Part shown: one piece after another, positions 28,973 to 38,006 of the stretch
Layout of the letters: each line of letters begins with the position of its first letter
Numbering within the stretch: the stretch's first letter is position 1
Assembly (NCBI RefSeq): GCF_905221025.1
Contig: NZ_CAJNBL010000005.1
Location: 1 to 64,000 of the forward strand
Source of the DNA: Candidatus Nitrotoga fabula
Lineage (GTDB): Bacteria; Pseudomonadota; Gammaproteobacteria; Burkholderiales; Gallionellaceae
Length of the DNA stretch: 64,000 bases
Reading direction: 5' to 3'
Notes under the pieces: generated by a model
Told to the model about the DNA's origin: nothing
Databases searched by the model: none
Seen by the model: the letters and a program-made list of their open reading frames with translations, nothing else
Made by a program: the position numbers and the translations under genes

Positions 28973-29973
28973 CACAGCCTACGTTGCTGGCGATCACCTC
29001 CGGCGAACCGGCCGGCATCGGCCCCGACCTGTGTAACCGGCTGGCATGGCAGGAATCCGGGCAGGCTTTCGTGGTACTTGCAGACAGGGACGTGCTGCAG
29101 CAACGCGCAGCGAGGCTGGGACTGAATATCCGGTGGCACGACTACGACCCGCATCAATGCTCCCTTCTGCCGCCGGGCCATTTGCGCGTGCTGCATGTGC
29201 CGGCGCCCCGCCCCGTTCAGGCCGGGCAACTTGACCCGGACAACAGCCCGTATGTCCTCGACCTGCTGGTTCGTGCCATGCAGGGTTGCCAGGCCGGGGA
29301 GTTTTCAGGCATGGTTACCCTACCGGTGCATAAGGGCGTGATCAACGATGCCGGCATCCCTTTTACCGGGCACACCGAATTCCTGGCCGAAAAGCTACAC
29401 GCCGGGCAGGTGGTGATGATGCTTGCGGGCGGCGGCATGCGGGTTGCGCTTGCCACCACGCACCTGCCTCTGCGTCAGGTCGCGAATGCAATCACCCCGG
29501 AATTGCTGGAAAGCGCGCTACAGATCATTCAGCGCGATCTGGTGCGGCGCTTCGGCATTGCCATGCCGCGCATCCTGGTAGCGGGACTGAACCCTCACGC
29601 GGGAGAGGGCGGCTACCTTGGCGACGAAGAAATCAGGATCATGATTCCGGTGCTGGATCGGCTGCGTACGCAGGGAATGCATGTCAGCCCGCCCTTGCCC
29701 GCCGACACGCTTTTTACCCCGCAGAGACTGGAACAATGCGATTGCGTGCTGGCCATGTACCATGACCAGGGGTTGCCGGTTCTGAAATATGCCAGCTTCG
29801 GGCGGGGAGTCAATGTTACACTGGGCCTGCCGATCATCCGCACCTCCGTGGATCACGGCACGGCTCTGGAACTCGCCGGCAGCGGCAAGGCAGAGGCAGG
29901 CAGCCTGCTGGAAGCGATCCAGGTGGCGAAGGACATGGCCCGCCACGACGGGCTTGCTCCTTCTTGGCCTTGA
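28969..29973 (+). CDS. pdxA: 4-hydroxythreonine-4-phosphate dehydrogenase
   Basis: The 334-residue enzyme oxidises 4-phosphohydroxy-threonine in pyridoxal phosphate synthesis. It has ITSGEPAGIGPDL, the metal-site histidine motif FTGHTEFLAEKL, AGLNPHAGEGG and AMYHDQGLPVLKY, with the ending GVNVTLGLPIIRTSVDHGTALELAG. The start overlaps the surA stop as ATGA. Confidence 0.97.
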   Translation: MTQPTLLAITSGEPAGIGPDLCNRLAWQESGQAFVVLADRDVLQQRAARLGLNIRWHDYDPHQCSLLPPGHLRVLHVPAPRPVQAGQLDPDNSPYVLDLLVRAMQGCQAGEFSGMVTLPVHKGVINDAGIPFTGHTEFLAEKLHAGQVVMMLAGGGMRVALATTHLPLRQVANAITPELLESALQIIQRDLVRRFGIAMPRILVAGLNPHAGEGGYLGDEEIRIMIPVLDRLRTQGMHVSPPLPADTLFTPQRLEQCDCVLAMYHDQGLPVLKYASFGRGVNVTLGLPIIRTSVDHGTALELAGSGKAEAGSLLEAIQVAKDMARHDGLAPSWP

Positions 29974-30042
29974 GCAGGAATCCTGTTTTTTTGTTTAACC
30001 AGATTTTCACTGGCGTGGGGATGAAGCGTCCCCGGTATTCCA

Positions 30043-30804
30043 ATGCATAGGGCACGCAAACGGTTCGGGCAGAATTTTTTGGTGGATGAACAGATCATTG
30101 CCGCCATCCTCCACATAATCCACCCTGAGACAACGGACAACATGGTGGAAATCGGCCCCGGACTGGGCGCGCTGACCCGCCCACTGTTACAGCGCCTGAA
30201 CCAGCTGCACGTAGTGGAAATCGACCGCGACATCATCGCCTATCTGGAAGGAAATTTCCCTCGGGACCGTCTGATCATCCATGCAGGAGATGCGCTGGAG
30301 TTTGATCTGGCGCAACTGCCCGCCCCGCTGCGCATCGTGGGGAATCTGCCCTATAACATTTCTTCGCCGCTGCTGTTCCATTTCTCCGGCTACCGCGAGC
30401 ACATCCGCGACATGCACTTCATGCTGCAGAACGAAGTGGTGGAACGCATGGTCGCCAGGCCATCGACCCCGGCCTACGGCCGCCTGTCGGTCATGCTGCA
30501 ATACCGTTTCCATATGGAGAAACTGCTCGATGTCCCCCCCGGATCATTCCGCCCCGCTCCCAAGGTGGACTCTGCCATAGTTCGCATGATTCCCCTGCCG
30601 GCAGGCGACATTCTGGTAACAAATGAAAACCGGTTCGCACAGATCGTCAGCGCCGCTTTCTCCCAGCGCCGAAAAACCCTGCGCAACACCCTTAAGGCCT
30701 ATCTGACGGAAAATGATTTTGTACACCTGCAAATCGACCCACAACTGCGCGCAGAAAACCTGGGAATAGCGGAATTTGCACGCATTGCCAGCCTGGGCAA
30801 CTGA
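30043..30804 (+). CDS. rsmA: 16S rRNA dimethyladenosine transferase
   Basis: The 253-residue enzyme dimethylates two adjacent adenosines near the 3' end of 16S rRNA. It opens [17 protein letters not shown], with the SAM motif [16 protein letters not shown] and the catalytic [14 protein letters not shown]. It is the last gene of lptD-surA-pdxA-rsmA, 69 bases after pdxA; no strong ribosome site is seen. apaG does not follow. Confidence 0.96.
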   Translation: MHRARKRFGQNFLVDEQIIAAILHIIHPETTDNMVEIGPGLGALTRPLLQRLNQLHVVEIDRDIIAYLEGNFPRDRLIIHAGDALEFDLAQLPAPLRIVGNLPYNISSPLLFHFSGYREHIRDMHFMLQNEVVERMVARPSTPAYGRLSVMLQYRFHMEKLLDVPPGSFRPAPKVDSAIVRMIPLPAGDILVTNENRFAQIVSAAFSQRRKTLRNTLKAYLTENDFVHLQIDPQLRAENLGIAEFARIASLGN

Positions 30805-31190
30805 CGCAGCACCCTATCCGGCACCAGCCTCGCGTACAAAGCATCGTGACCAGGACACTACAAAACGCAGCCATAGGTCGATGTCTTCAACATATCCATG
30901 CCTGCCACTCATTACATGTCGATACAATCGACATAAACTGTCTCCTTACGCATGACGTGTCGATATTTTCAGGAAATTTAAACATGAACTGGCGTGCATA
31001 TCAGTTCACTCGCCCATATCCCCTCCATTCCAAACATCAGAAAATATGCAACACAAATCCATCTGGTACATTGACCAGTGTATGGAAACAATGCGTTTTT
31101 CTGACATGACACGCAATCAGAAGATGTAAAAAAGCCGCATTTATAGCGGCTTATCCAGATTACCGAAATGGCATACAGCCAGCTGAAACA
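30805..31190. other. Gap between rsmA and yicC with an inverted repeat
   Basis: The 386-base convergent gap has no supported gene. It contains a perfect inverted repeat ATGTCGAT-ACA-ATCGACAT (30916-30934), with isolated TCGAT copies nearby at about 30876 and 30957, and the yicC terminator at its right end. Confidence 0.5.
31128..31152 (-). terminator. Terminator of yicC
   Basis: On the minus strand a stem AGCCGC/GCGGCT (31151-31146 and 31138-31133), with loop TATAAATG-like bases, is followed by a U-run. It lies about 40 bases after the yicC stop. Confidence 0.8.
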
Positions 31191-32057
31191 TCATTCAATG
31201 TTCTGAATTTGTTCGCGCATCTGTTCAATGATCAGTTTCATTTCCATGGACACACGCGACACTTCCGCATCGACGGATTTTGCGCCCAGCGTATTCGCTT
31301 CGCGGTGCAGTTCCTGCATCAGGAAGTCCAGCCGCTTGCCTGCCACCCCTCCTTTGGCCAGCACCCGCTTCATTTCTGTCAGATGGGCCTGCAAACGAGT
31401 CAGTTCTTCATCCACGTCAATCTTGCTGGCAAACAGTGTAATTTCCTGTCTCAGGCGTTCATCCTCTCCCGTTTGCAAAACCGTTTGCAAACGGGCAGCC
31501 AGCTTTTCCTCATATGCCGCAATAGCCGCCGGAATGCGCGGAGCAACCGTGGCACACAGGGTTTCAATTTGTTCTATGCGCTGTTGCAGGAAATCCTGCA
31601 TTTTTTCCCCTTCCCGTCTGCGGGCTTCAGTAAATTCGCGCAACACCTGGCGCACCAGATCGGGCAATATGGCCTGCAGGGTATCGGCGGGCGCAGACGG
31701 ATTCTGCAGCACTCCATTCCACCGCAGCACATCCGCCACGCTCAGCCCTGATGCCCCGGGCAGAATGTCCTGCACCTCCCGGCTCCACTGCGCAAGCAGC
31801 TGCACCAGGGATAGGTTGATCTGCGCCGGGTTTTGCCCGGATTGCCGTGCCGAAAAGGCAACCCGGCATTCCACCTTGCCGCGCGTCAGCCCGGCAGCGA
31901 GAATTTCTCGCAGCATGGGCTCCAGCATTCGCAGTTCATCAGGCATGCGCACCTGAAGATCGAGGTAACGGTGATTGACCGCACGCAGCTCCACCGCAAG
32001 CGATCCAAAATCCAGTTCTGTTGCGACAGAAGCAAAGCCGGTCATGCTGAAAATCAT
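31191..32057 (-). CDS. yicC: YicC-family endoribonuclease-like protein
   Basis: The 288-residue protein opens with the diagnostic MIFSMTGFASV and contains ELRAVNHRYLDLQVRMPDELR, the conserved N-terminal region. The C-terminal DUF1732 part is ASKIDVDEELTRLQAHL and GKRLDFLMQELHREANTLGAK. E. coli YicC is linked to RNA turnover. ATG at 32057 is chosen because MIFSMTGFA is the usual start. It is divergent from rph, a common arrangement. Confidence 0.92.
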   Translation of the reverse strand: MIFSMTGFASVATELDFGSLAVELRAVNHRYLDLQVRMPDELRMLEPMLREILAAGLTRGKVECRVAFSARQSGQNPAQINLSLVQLLAQWSREVQDILPGASGLSVADVLRWNGVLQNPSAPADTLQAILPDLVRQVLREFTEARRREGEKMQDFLQQRIEQIETLCATVAPRIPAAIAAYEEKLAARLQTVLQTGEDERLRQEITLFASKIDVDEELTRLQAHLTEMKRVLAKGGVAGKRLDFLMQELHREANTLGAKSVDAEVSRVSMEMKLIIEQMREQIQNIE

Positions 32058-32275
32058 GCAAACTCCAAAAATAATCAAGTGCCAGCCCGGCTATGGTGCA
32101 TGCCATGATTCTTCATGGATACCTGACCATGCCTTCTTTTCGGGCCCGAGGCGAATACGAAAAATGCATTATATGACGATTGCGTGTCATGAATCATGTC
32201 AAGCATCCCGGGCAGGCCAGCATGGCACTTCCGGGGGCGCTCCGCATTTTGCAATGGCATGAAATCACGAAGAGA

Positions 32276-32281
32276 TATAAT
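32276..32281 (+). promoter_or_regulatory. -10 box of the rph promoter
   Basis: A consensus TATAAT lies 33 bases before the rph start in the yicC-rph divergent gap. No convincing -35 is visible at standard spacing (TTGCAA lies 21 bases upstream), so activation may be needed or the site may be weak. Confidence 0.4.
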
Positions 32282-32314
32282 GTGCTCCGTTTCATTCAGA
32301 CCAGGATTATTTTT

Positions 32315-33031
32315 ATGCGCCCCAGTCAGAGACTACCGGACCAGCTCCGCTCCGTCCACATCACACGCCATTACACCAAACATGCCGAAGGCTCGGTGCT
32401 GATTGAGTATGGCGACACGAAGGTGATTTGTACCGCCAGCCTGGAAGAGCGTGTGCCACCCCATAAAAAGGGCTCCGGGGAAGGATGGGTTACCGCGGAA
32501 TACGGCATGCTGCCACGCTCTACCGGTAGCCGCATGAGCCGTGAGGCTGCGAAAGGAAAGCAGTCCGGGCGCACACAGGAAATCCAGCGCCTGATCGGCC
32601 GCAGTTTGCGTTCTGTAGTGGATTTAAAACAATTGGGCGAACGCACCATTCAGGTAGACTGCGACGTGATCCAGGCCGATGGTGGCACCCGCACCGCAAG
32701 CATTACCGGGGCATTTGTCGCCGTGCATGACGCCATCAATGGCCTGATTCGCCAGACGCTGGCCGGCCCTGACACGATACGCGATTTCGTTGCCGCAATC
32801 TCGGTGGGAATTTTTCAAGGGGTTCCGGTACTGGATCTTGACTACACCGAAGATTCGTTGTGCGACACGGACATGAATGTGGTGATGACCGGCAGCGGTC
32901 ATTTCATAGAAGTGCAGGGTACGGCAGAGGGTCATGCTTTCAGCCGCTCTGAAATCAATGCCATGCTCGATCTGGCACAATCCGGCATCGCGCAATTAAT
33001 TGAAGTACAGCGCATGGTACTAGGAAAATAA
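32315..33031 (+). CDS. rph: Ribonuclease PH
   Basis: The 238-residue phosphorolytic 3' exonuclease trims tRNA precursors. It has [65 protein letters not shown] and [15 protein letters not shown], the full RNase PH signature. The start at 32315 ([12 protein letters not shown]) is preferred to a longer frame starting at 32180. rdgB follows after five bases. Confidence 0.97.
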   Translation: MRPSQRLPDQLRSVHITRHYTKHAEGSVLIEYGDTKVICTASLEERVPPHKKGSGEGWVTAEYGMLPRSTGSRMSREAAKGKQSGRTQEIQRLIGRSLRSVVDLKQLGERTIQVDCDVIQADGGTRTASITGAFVAVHDAINGLIRQTLAGPDTIRDFVAAISVGIFQGVPVLDLDYTEDSLCDTDMNVVMTGSGHFIEVQGTAEGHAFSRSEINAMLDLAQSGIAQLIEVQRMVLGK

Positions 33032-33036
33032 CCGCC

Positions 33037-33627
33037 ATGCGCAAACTGGTCATTGCTTCCGGCAATCCCGGCAAGTTACGCGAATTTCAGCTTACGCTTG
33101 CACCCCTGGATATGGAAATTCTTACCCAAGCCCAGCTGGGTATAGACGAAGCTGAAGAACCTCACTGCACCTTCATTGAAAATGCTCTGGCCAAGGCACG
33201 CCATGTCAGCCGCATCAGCGGGCTGCCTGCGCTTGCGGATGACTCCGGAATCTGCGTGGCCGCCCTGGATGGTGCGCCTGGTGTGCTTTCGGCACGCTTT
33301 GCTGGCGAACCCGGATCAGACGCACGGAACAATGAAAAATTGCTGCACATGATGCAAGGGGTGACAGACCGGCGCGCGCATTATTATTGCGTTTTAGTTC
33401 TGGTGCACCATGCAAACGATCCGCAACCACTGATTGCAGAAGGCGAATGGCACGGAGAAATTGCACTGGAGATGCGTGGAGAAGGGGGGTTCGGCTACGA
33501 TCCGCTATTCTGGATTCCGCAACTCAACAAAATGAGCGCGGAATTGTCCAGGGACGAGAAAGCCAGGATCAGTCACCGTGCCCAGGCTCTGGATGCGCTA
33601 CTGCAAAAAATGCGGCTTGACCGGTAA
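33037..33627 (+). CDS. rdgB: XTP/dITP pyrophosphatase
   Basis: The 196-residue house-cleaning enzyme hydrolyses non-canonical purine nucleoside triphosphates. It opens KLVIASGNPGKLREF, then FIENALAKARHVSRISGLPALADDSGICV and GFGYDPLFWIP, which are Ham1/RdgB motifs. It is cotranscribed with rph. Confidence 0.97.
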   Translation: MRKLVIASGNPGKLREFQLTLAPLDMEILTQAQLGIDEAEEPHCTFIENALAKARHVSRISGLPALADDSGICVAALDGAPGVLSARFAGEPGSDARNNEKLLHMMQGVTDRRAHYYCVLVLVHHANDPQPLIAEGEWHGEIALEMRGEGGFGYDPLFWIPQLNKMSAELSRDEKARISHRAQALDALLQKMRLDR

Positions 33628-33747
33628 AGCGCCGAACCCATGACTGCTGCGATTATTGTTCCGCACCAGCGGTGGCCATATCACCGGCAAACAACCGGAT
33701 TTTCAACTCTTTTCACGAACAAAAGAACCGCAACTTTCATGAAGGTT

Positions 33748-34215
33748 TTAATGACAGCGCGACTGGCCGCGTTTTTCCAGATACTGCTGGTGATATTCCT
33801 CGGCATAATGATACGTTGAGGCGGGTACGATCTCGGTAACGATTGGTTTGTGGTATCGCCCGCTGCTTTCCTGCTGGATTTTGGAAGCTTGTGCAGCAGA
33901 TTCCTGTTGCGGAGTATGGAAAAATATGGCAGAACGATATTGCGTACCTGTATCCGGCCCCTGACGGTTAAGCTGCGTCGGATCATGGCATTGCCAGAAA
34001 ACATCCAGTAATTGCCGGTAACTGACCTGTCCCGGATCGAATGTAACCTGCACTGCCTCTGCATGACCGGTTCTGCCTGTGCATACTTCCTGGTAAGTTG
34101 GATTGGGGGTGTTGCCGCCGGTATAGCCGACACTTGTGTCCTGTACACCTGGAATCTGCCGGAATGCGGCTTCCACACCCCAGAAGCACCCTGCTGCAAA
34201 CGTTGCCTGTTCCAT
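33748..34215 (-). CDS. msrA: Peptide methionine sulfoxide reductase A
   Basis: The 155-residue enzyme repairs S-form methionine sulfoxide. The catalytic Cys lies in [15 protein letters not shown], with [26 protein letters not shown] and a C-terminal Cys (RGQSRCH) able to resolve the disulfide. ATG at 34215 has GGAGA upstream. It is divergent from hemW across 25 bases. Confidence 0.95.
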   Translation of the reverse strand: MEQATFAAGCFWGVEAAFRQIPGVQDTSVGYTGGNTPNPTYQEVCTGRTGHAEAVQVTFDPGQVSYRQLLDVFWQCHDPTQLNRQGPDTGTQYRSAIFFHTPQQESAAQASKIQQESSGRYHKPIVTEIVPASTYHYAEEYHQQYLEKRGQSRCH

Positions 34216-34240
34216 TTTTATTTTCTCCGTCGAAACAATC

Positions 34241-35443
34241 ATGTCCACAAATATTCATCTTTTTCACCCGCTTGACTCCAGGACGCAAGAAATCCGCCTG
34301 GACGCTTTGCCTCCTTTGTCTTTGTATATCCATATTCCATGGTGCATGCGCAAGTGCCCGTATTGTGATTTTAATTCACATGAAGCACGTGATACCCTGC
34401 CGGAACAGGAATATGTGGCAGCTCTGACACGTGATCTGGAACTGGCCCTGCCGCAAATATGGGGACGCAAAGTGTACACCGTATTTATCGGCGGCGGCAC
34501 ACCCAGTCTGTTTTCCATGCATGCGATGGAGCAAATTCTTGCTACTGTGCGCATGCTGCTGCCGCTGGATCATGGTGCAGAAATCACGCTGGAAGCCAAT
34601 CCGGGAACCGTTGAGACGGATAAATTTTCCGGATTCCGCAATGCCGGCATCAACCGGTTATCCCTGGGCATCCAGAGCTTCAATGACATTCATCTCAGGT
34701 CACTCGGACGCATCCACGATGCATCCGGAGCAAAGCGTGCCATAGAACTTGCCCGGCAGCATTTTGACAACATCAACCTGGATCTGATGTACGGTCTGCC
34801 GCAACAAACGCAGGAGGAAGCAATGCAGGATATCCGCACTGCACTGGAATTTTCCCCACAGCATTTATCCTGCTACAACCTTACCCTGGAACCCAATACC
34901 CTGTTTCACCGTTATCCGCCCCCCTTGCCGGGAGAGGATCTGTGCGGCCTCATGCAGCGTGAAATCGAGCAGACGCTGGCCCTGAATGGTTACGTGCATT
35001 ACGAAACCTCGGCTTTTTCACAACCGGGGAAACAGGCGCGCCACAACCTCAATTACTGGAAATTTGGCGACTATCTGGGCATAGGGGCAGGCGCACACAG
35101 CAAACTGAGTTTTCCGGATAGAGTAATGCGCCAGATGCGCTACAAGCAGCCGCAAGCCTATATGCAACAGGTATCACAAAGCTCGCCGGTACAGACTGAA
35201 CACGCAGTAAAGCGGGAAGATCTGCCGTTTGAATTCATGATGAATGCATTGCGCCTGAATCAGGGGTTTGCGGACACCCTGTTTGCCGAGCGCACCGGTC
35301 TATCTTTGCTGCTGATCCGCAATGAGCTGGAGCAGGCGGAACATCGGGGGCTGATTACACGCGACCTGCAGCGCATTGCACCAACCGAACTGGGGCGAAA
35401 TTTTCTGAATGACCTGCTGCAGATTTTTTTGCGCGACTCATGA
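34241..35443 (+). CDS. hemW: Radical SAM protein HemW
   Basis: The 400-residue protein has the iron-sulfur motif CMRKCPYC within [19 protein letters not shown]. It continues with [12 protein letters not shown], the HemN-like [12 protein letters not shown], and [15 protein letters not shown]. HemW is regarded as a heme chaperone rather than the coproporphyrinogen oxidase HemN. ATG at 34241 is chosen; the longer frame would run into the msrA gene. Confidence 0.93.
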   Translation: MSTNIHLFHPLDSRTQEIRLDALPPLSLYIHIPWCMRKCPYCDFNSHEARDTLPEQEYVAALTRDLELALPQIWGRKVYTVFIGGGTPSLFSMHAMEQILATVRMLLPLDHGAEITLEANPGTVETDKFSGFRNAGINRLSLGIQSFNDIHLRSLGRIHDASGAKRAIELARQHFDNINLDLMYGLPQQTQEEAMQDIRTALEFSPQHLSCYNLTLEPNTLFHRYPPPLPGEDLCGLMQREIEQTLALNGYVHYETSAFSQPGKQARHNLNYWKFGDYLGIGAGAHSKLSFPDRVMRQMRYKQPQAYMQQVSQSSPVQTEHAVKREDLPFEFMMNALRLNQGFADTLFAERTGLSLLLIRNELEQAEHRGLITRDLQRIAPTELGRNFLNDLLQIFLRDS

Positions 35444-35482
35444 GCGCCCGGAAAGGCCACCATAGTCATTTCGCATCTGGAA

Positions 35483-36160
35483 TCAGGGCTTCTTCCGGAA
35501 TATCAGATCCCACACACCGTGTCCCAGGCGCAAACCACGCTGTTCAAATTTTGTGAGCGGACGATACGCCGGCCGGGAAGCATAATCCACCGCATCATTC
35601 TCCAGCGATGGCTCACTTCTGAGCACTTCCAGCACCTGTTCCGCGTAATCCTGCCAGTCGGTGGCAACATGGATATATCCGCCCACCCTGATCCGGGCTG
35701 CCAGCTGTTTCACAAACGCCGGCTGAATCAAGCGGCGCTTGTTATGACGCGCCTTGTGCCATGGGTCCGGGAAAAAAATATGCACCCCATCCAGAACGCT
35801 ATCGGTCAGCATATCGCGTATCACTTCAACTGCGTCATGCTGGATGATACGGATATTTTTCAAGCCTGCTTCTTCAATCTGCTTGAGCAAACTTCCCACA
35901 CCCGGAGTGTGCACTTCCAAGGCAAGATAATCATTTTGCGGATGCGCCTGCGCAATGGCAGCCGTGGTTTCACCCATGCCAAAACCAATTTCCAGAATTC
36001 TGGTTGCATCCCTCCCAAAAACCTGTCCCATGTACAGTGGCTGCTGGGAATATGGAATGCCATACACCGGCCAAAGGTGATCCAGACAGCGCTGCTGCGC
36101 ATTGGAAATACGCCCCTGTCGCAGCACATAACTGCGAATATGGCTAGAACGCGACGGCAT
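35483..36160 (-). CDS. trmB: tRNA (guanine-N7-)-methyltransferase
   Basis: The 225-residue enzyme methylates G46 of tRNA. Motifs are [43 protein letters not shown] and a C-terminal [20 protein letters not shown]. The ATG overlaps the thiG stop by one base (TAATG). Confidence 0.96.
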   Translation of the reverse strand: MPSRSSHIRSYVLRQGRISNAQQRCLDHLWPVYGIPYSQQPLYMGQVFGRDATRILEIGFGMGETTAAIAQAHPQNDYLALEVHTPGVGSLLKQIEEAGLKNIRIIQHDAVEVIRDMLTDSVLDGVHIFFPDPWHKARHNKRRLIQPAFVKQLAARIRVGGYIHVATDWQDYAEQVLEVLRSEPSLENDAVDYASRPAYRPLTKFEQRGLRLGHGVWDLIFRKKP

Positions 36161-36945
36161 TAACTAATTAACCCACTGACAGGGGAGCTTGGCGAAGCGC
36201 TATACAGTTTTTTGGGCATGCGCCCAGCCAGATATGCTAGGCGCCCCGCCTCCACAGCCGCTTTCATGGCAGATGCCATCCATACCGGTTGCTGCGCCGC
36301 AGCAATGGCGGTATTCATCAGCACGCCATGGCAACCAAGCTCCATGGCAATGGCAGCGTCGGATGCAGTACCTACTCCTGCATCCACAATAACCGGTACT
36401 TGAACGCGCTCCATGATCAGCTGCAGGTTCCATGGGTTGAGAATCCCCATTCCGGAGCCGATCAGCGAAGCCAACGGCATGATTGCAACACATCCGACAT
36501 CTTCCAGCTGCTTTGCAACAATGGGGTCATCCGACGTGTACACCATCACCTGGAATCCTTCCGCCACCAGTATTTTCGCAGCAGCAATGGTCTCCACCAC
36601 ATTCGGGTACAACGATTGCGGATCCCCCAATACCTCAAGCTTGACCAGGCTATGCCCGTTCAGCAGTTCACGGGCAAGACGCAGGGTACGTACTGCATCG
36701 TTCGCACTGTAGCAGCCTGCCGTATTCGGGAGCAGGGTATATCTGGACGGGGGAAGGATATCCAGCAAATTCGGTTCGTTCGGGTTCTGCCCGATGTTGC
36801 TGCGACGAATGGCAATGGTAATGATCTCGGCTCCGCTGGCCTCCACCGCTGCCCGGGTTTCGCTAAAATCCCTGTATTTTCCCGTGCCTATCAGCAGGCG
36901 CGAGCGATAGGTTTTGCCCGCAATGAGCAAGTTATCCTGGTTCAT
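36160..36945 (-). CDS. thiG: Thiazole synthase
   Basis: The 261-residue TIM-barrel enzyme makes the thiazole phosphate of thiamine from ThiS thiocarboxylate, deoxyxylulose phosphate and an amino-acid-derived imine. It has [13 protein letters not shown], the catalytic lysine region [18 protein letters not shown], and [22 protein letters not shown]. It lies 17 bases after thiS. Confidence 0.96.
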   Translation of the reverse strand: MNQDNLLIAGKTYRSRLLIGTGKYRDFSETRAAVEASGAEIITIAIRRSNIGQNPNEPNLLDILPPSRYTLLPNTAGCYSANDAVRTLRLARELLNGHSLVKLEVLGDPQSLYPNVVETIAAAKILVAEGFQVMVYTSDDPIVAKQLEDVGCVAIMPLASLIGSGMGILNPWNLQLIMERVQVPVIVDAGVGTASDAAIAMELGCHGVLMNTAIAAAQQPVWMASAMKAAVEAGRLAYLAGRMPKKLYSASPSSPVSGLIS

Positions 36946-36962
36946 GTATTTAAGTTCCGTAA

Positions 36963-37172
36963 TTAACCACCACCGACGGCAACGACAATTTCCAGCCGGT
37001 CACCGTTTTCAAGCAACTGCTGGTCAAATTGCCCACGAGGAACAATTTCACCATTGCGTTCCAGGGCAATGCGCTTCCCGTTCAGCTGCATCTGTTCAAG
37101 CAGCGTGACCAGGGTAATCGGATGATCAAACTGGCGAAGCTCGCCATTAATGATGACTGCAATCACTGACAT
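36963..37172 (-). CDS. thiS: Sulfur carrier protein ThiS
   Basis: The 69-residue ubiquitin-fold protein ends in the required Gly-Gly (VVAVGGG), which is adenylated and thiocarboxylated to feed ThiG. The start has AGGA close upstream. No TPP riboswitch motif is seen in the 500 bases before it. Confidence 0.93.
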   Translation of the reverse strand: MSVIAVIINGELRQFDHPITLVTLLEQMQLNGKRIALERNGEIVPRGQFDQQLLENGDRLEIVVAVGGG

Positions 37173-37674
37173 ATTCCTGGCAAATATAAAATTATCAATC
37201 TATTTTACATGCCGGCATCAGATAAGTGTAATCCTACTGCTCTCCAATTATTCCCAGAAATCTGTGGGATACCTGCTCTGCGTGGCCTCCCCCTTTTCCA
37301 CTACCGAGTATTAACAGGTCTTCTTGATATACAGCAGCATGATTCCTTGAGAACTTGCGGTTGTTTTCCGAAAATGCATGATTCGATATCAATATGCTAA
37401 GCCACAGCCCCAAACCTCACCCGGCGACTGCGCCATCATTCCGCCCAGAGTTCTCATCCAACCGCCAGAAAACAACAGCGAATCCTGTTGAATAACAGAT
37501 TTTATTTAATTGTGCGACTCATTCAGAGATCCCGATTCACTACAATCCTGAAAGGAAATGACCTCCGGCAATATTGCCCCGTTTATCCAAACCAGACAAC
37601 TAACATCCCCACCTGATTACCGGGGATATTGAAACCAGCCGATTCCGGGCTTAAAATGCAGGCTGTCATTCCGA
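37173..37674. other. Gap between thiS and the tRNA
   Basis: This stretch of about 500 bases has no gene with support. The composition becomes more AT-rich here. The only clear signal is the tRNA promoter at its right end. Confidence 0.5.
37629..37657 (+). promoter_or_regulatory. Promoter of the tRNA-Gly gene
   Basis: TTGAAA (37629-37634) and TAAAAT (37652-37657) are exactly 17 bases apart. The start point expected near 37664 lies just before the mature 5' end at 37675. Confidence 0.7.
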
Positions 37675-37748
37675 GCGGGCGTCGTATAATGGTAATACCC
37701 TAGCTTCCCAAGCTAGCGCCGTGGGTTCGATTCCCATCGCCCGCTCCA
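37675..37748 (+). tRNA. tRNA-Gly, anticodon CCC
   Basis: The acceptor stem GCGGGCG pairs with CGCCCGC. The anticodon stem CTAGC/GCTAG encloses the loop TTCCCAA, giving anticodon CCC (codon GGG). The T-arm holds GTTCGAT-type TTCGATT, and discriminator T is followed by an encoded CCA. The D-arm stem GTAT/ATAC encloses AATGGTA. It stands alone, with a terminator following. Confidence 0.95.
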
Positions 37749-37781
37749 ACACTGTGTTTTACCCGTATCAAATCATCTCAC

Positions 37782-37816
37782 AAACCCCACAGAATAAGGC
37801 TTTTGCGGGTTTTTTA
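37782..37816 (+). terminator. Terminator after tRNA-Gly
   Basis: AAACCC (37782-37787) can pair with GGGTTT (37807-37812), followed by more T residues. The loop is long and partly foldable, so this is a modest-strength call. Confidence 0.5.
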
Positions 37817-38006
37817 TGTCCAGACGGCGTCAATCAATCTCGCTGAATCTTGCAACATTTGGCGGTATCCTGCACACCACTTACCGACACGGCAATTTCT
37901 GATACCGTCATAAGCCAAGCATGGCACTGACTGAACTGATTACACAAGGCCGGTCGGGCACGGCTTCATTTACAGGCAATATTTAAAAACCCGAAATCCC
38001 TGTATC

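Noticed and set aside
29975-29992. CAGG-AAT-CCTG followed by seven T after pdxA
   Set aside because: The stem is only four pairs, too weak to be called a terminator, and rsmA is probably cotranscribed.
37173-37400. Possible TPP riboswitch before thiS
   Set aside because: The conserved THI-box sequences were not found on the minus strand.
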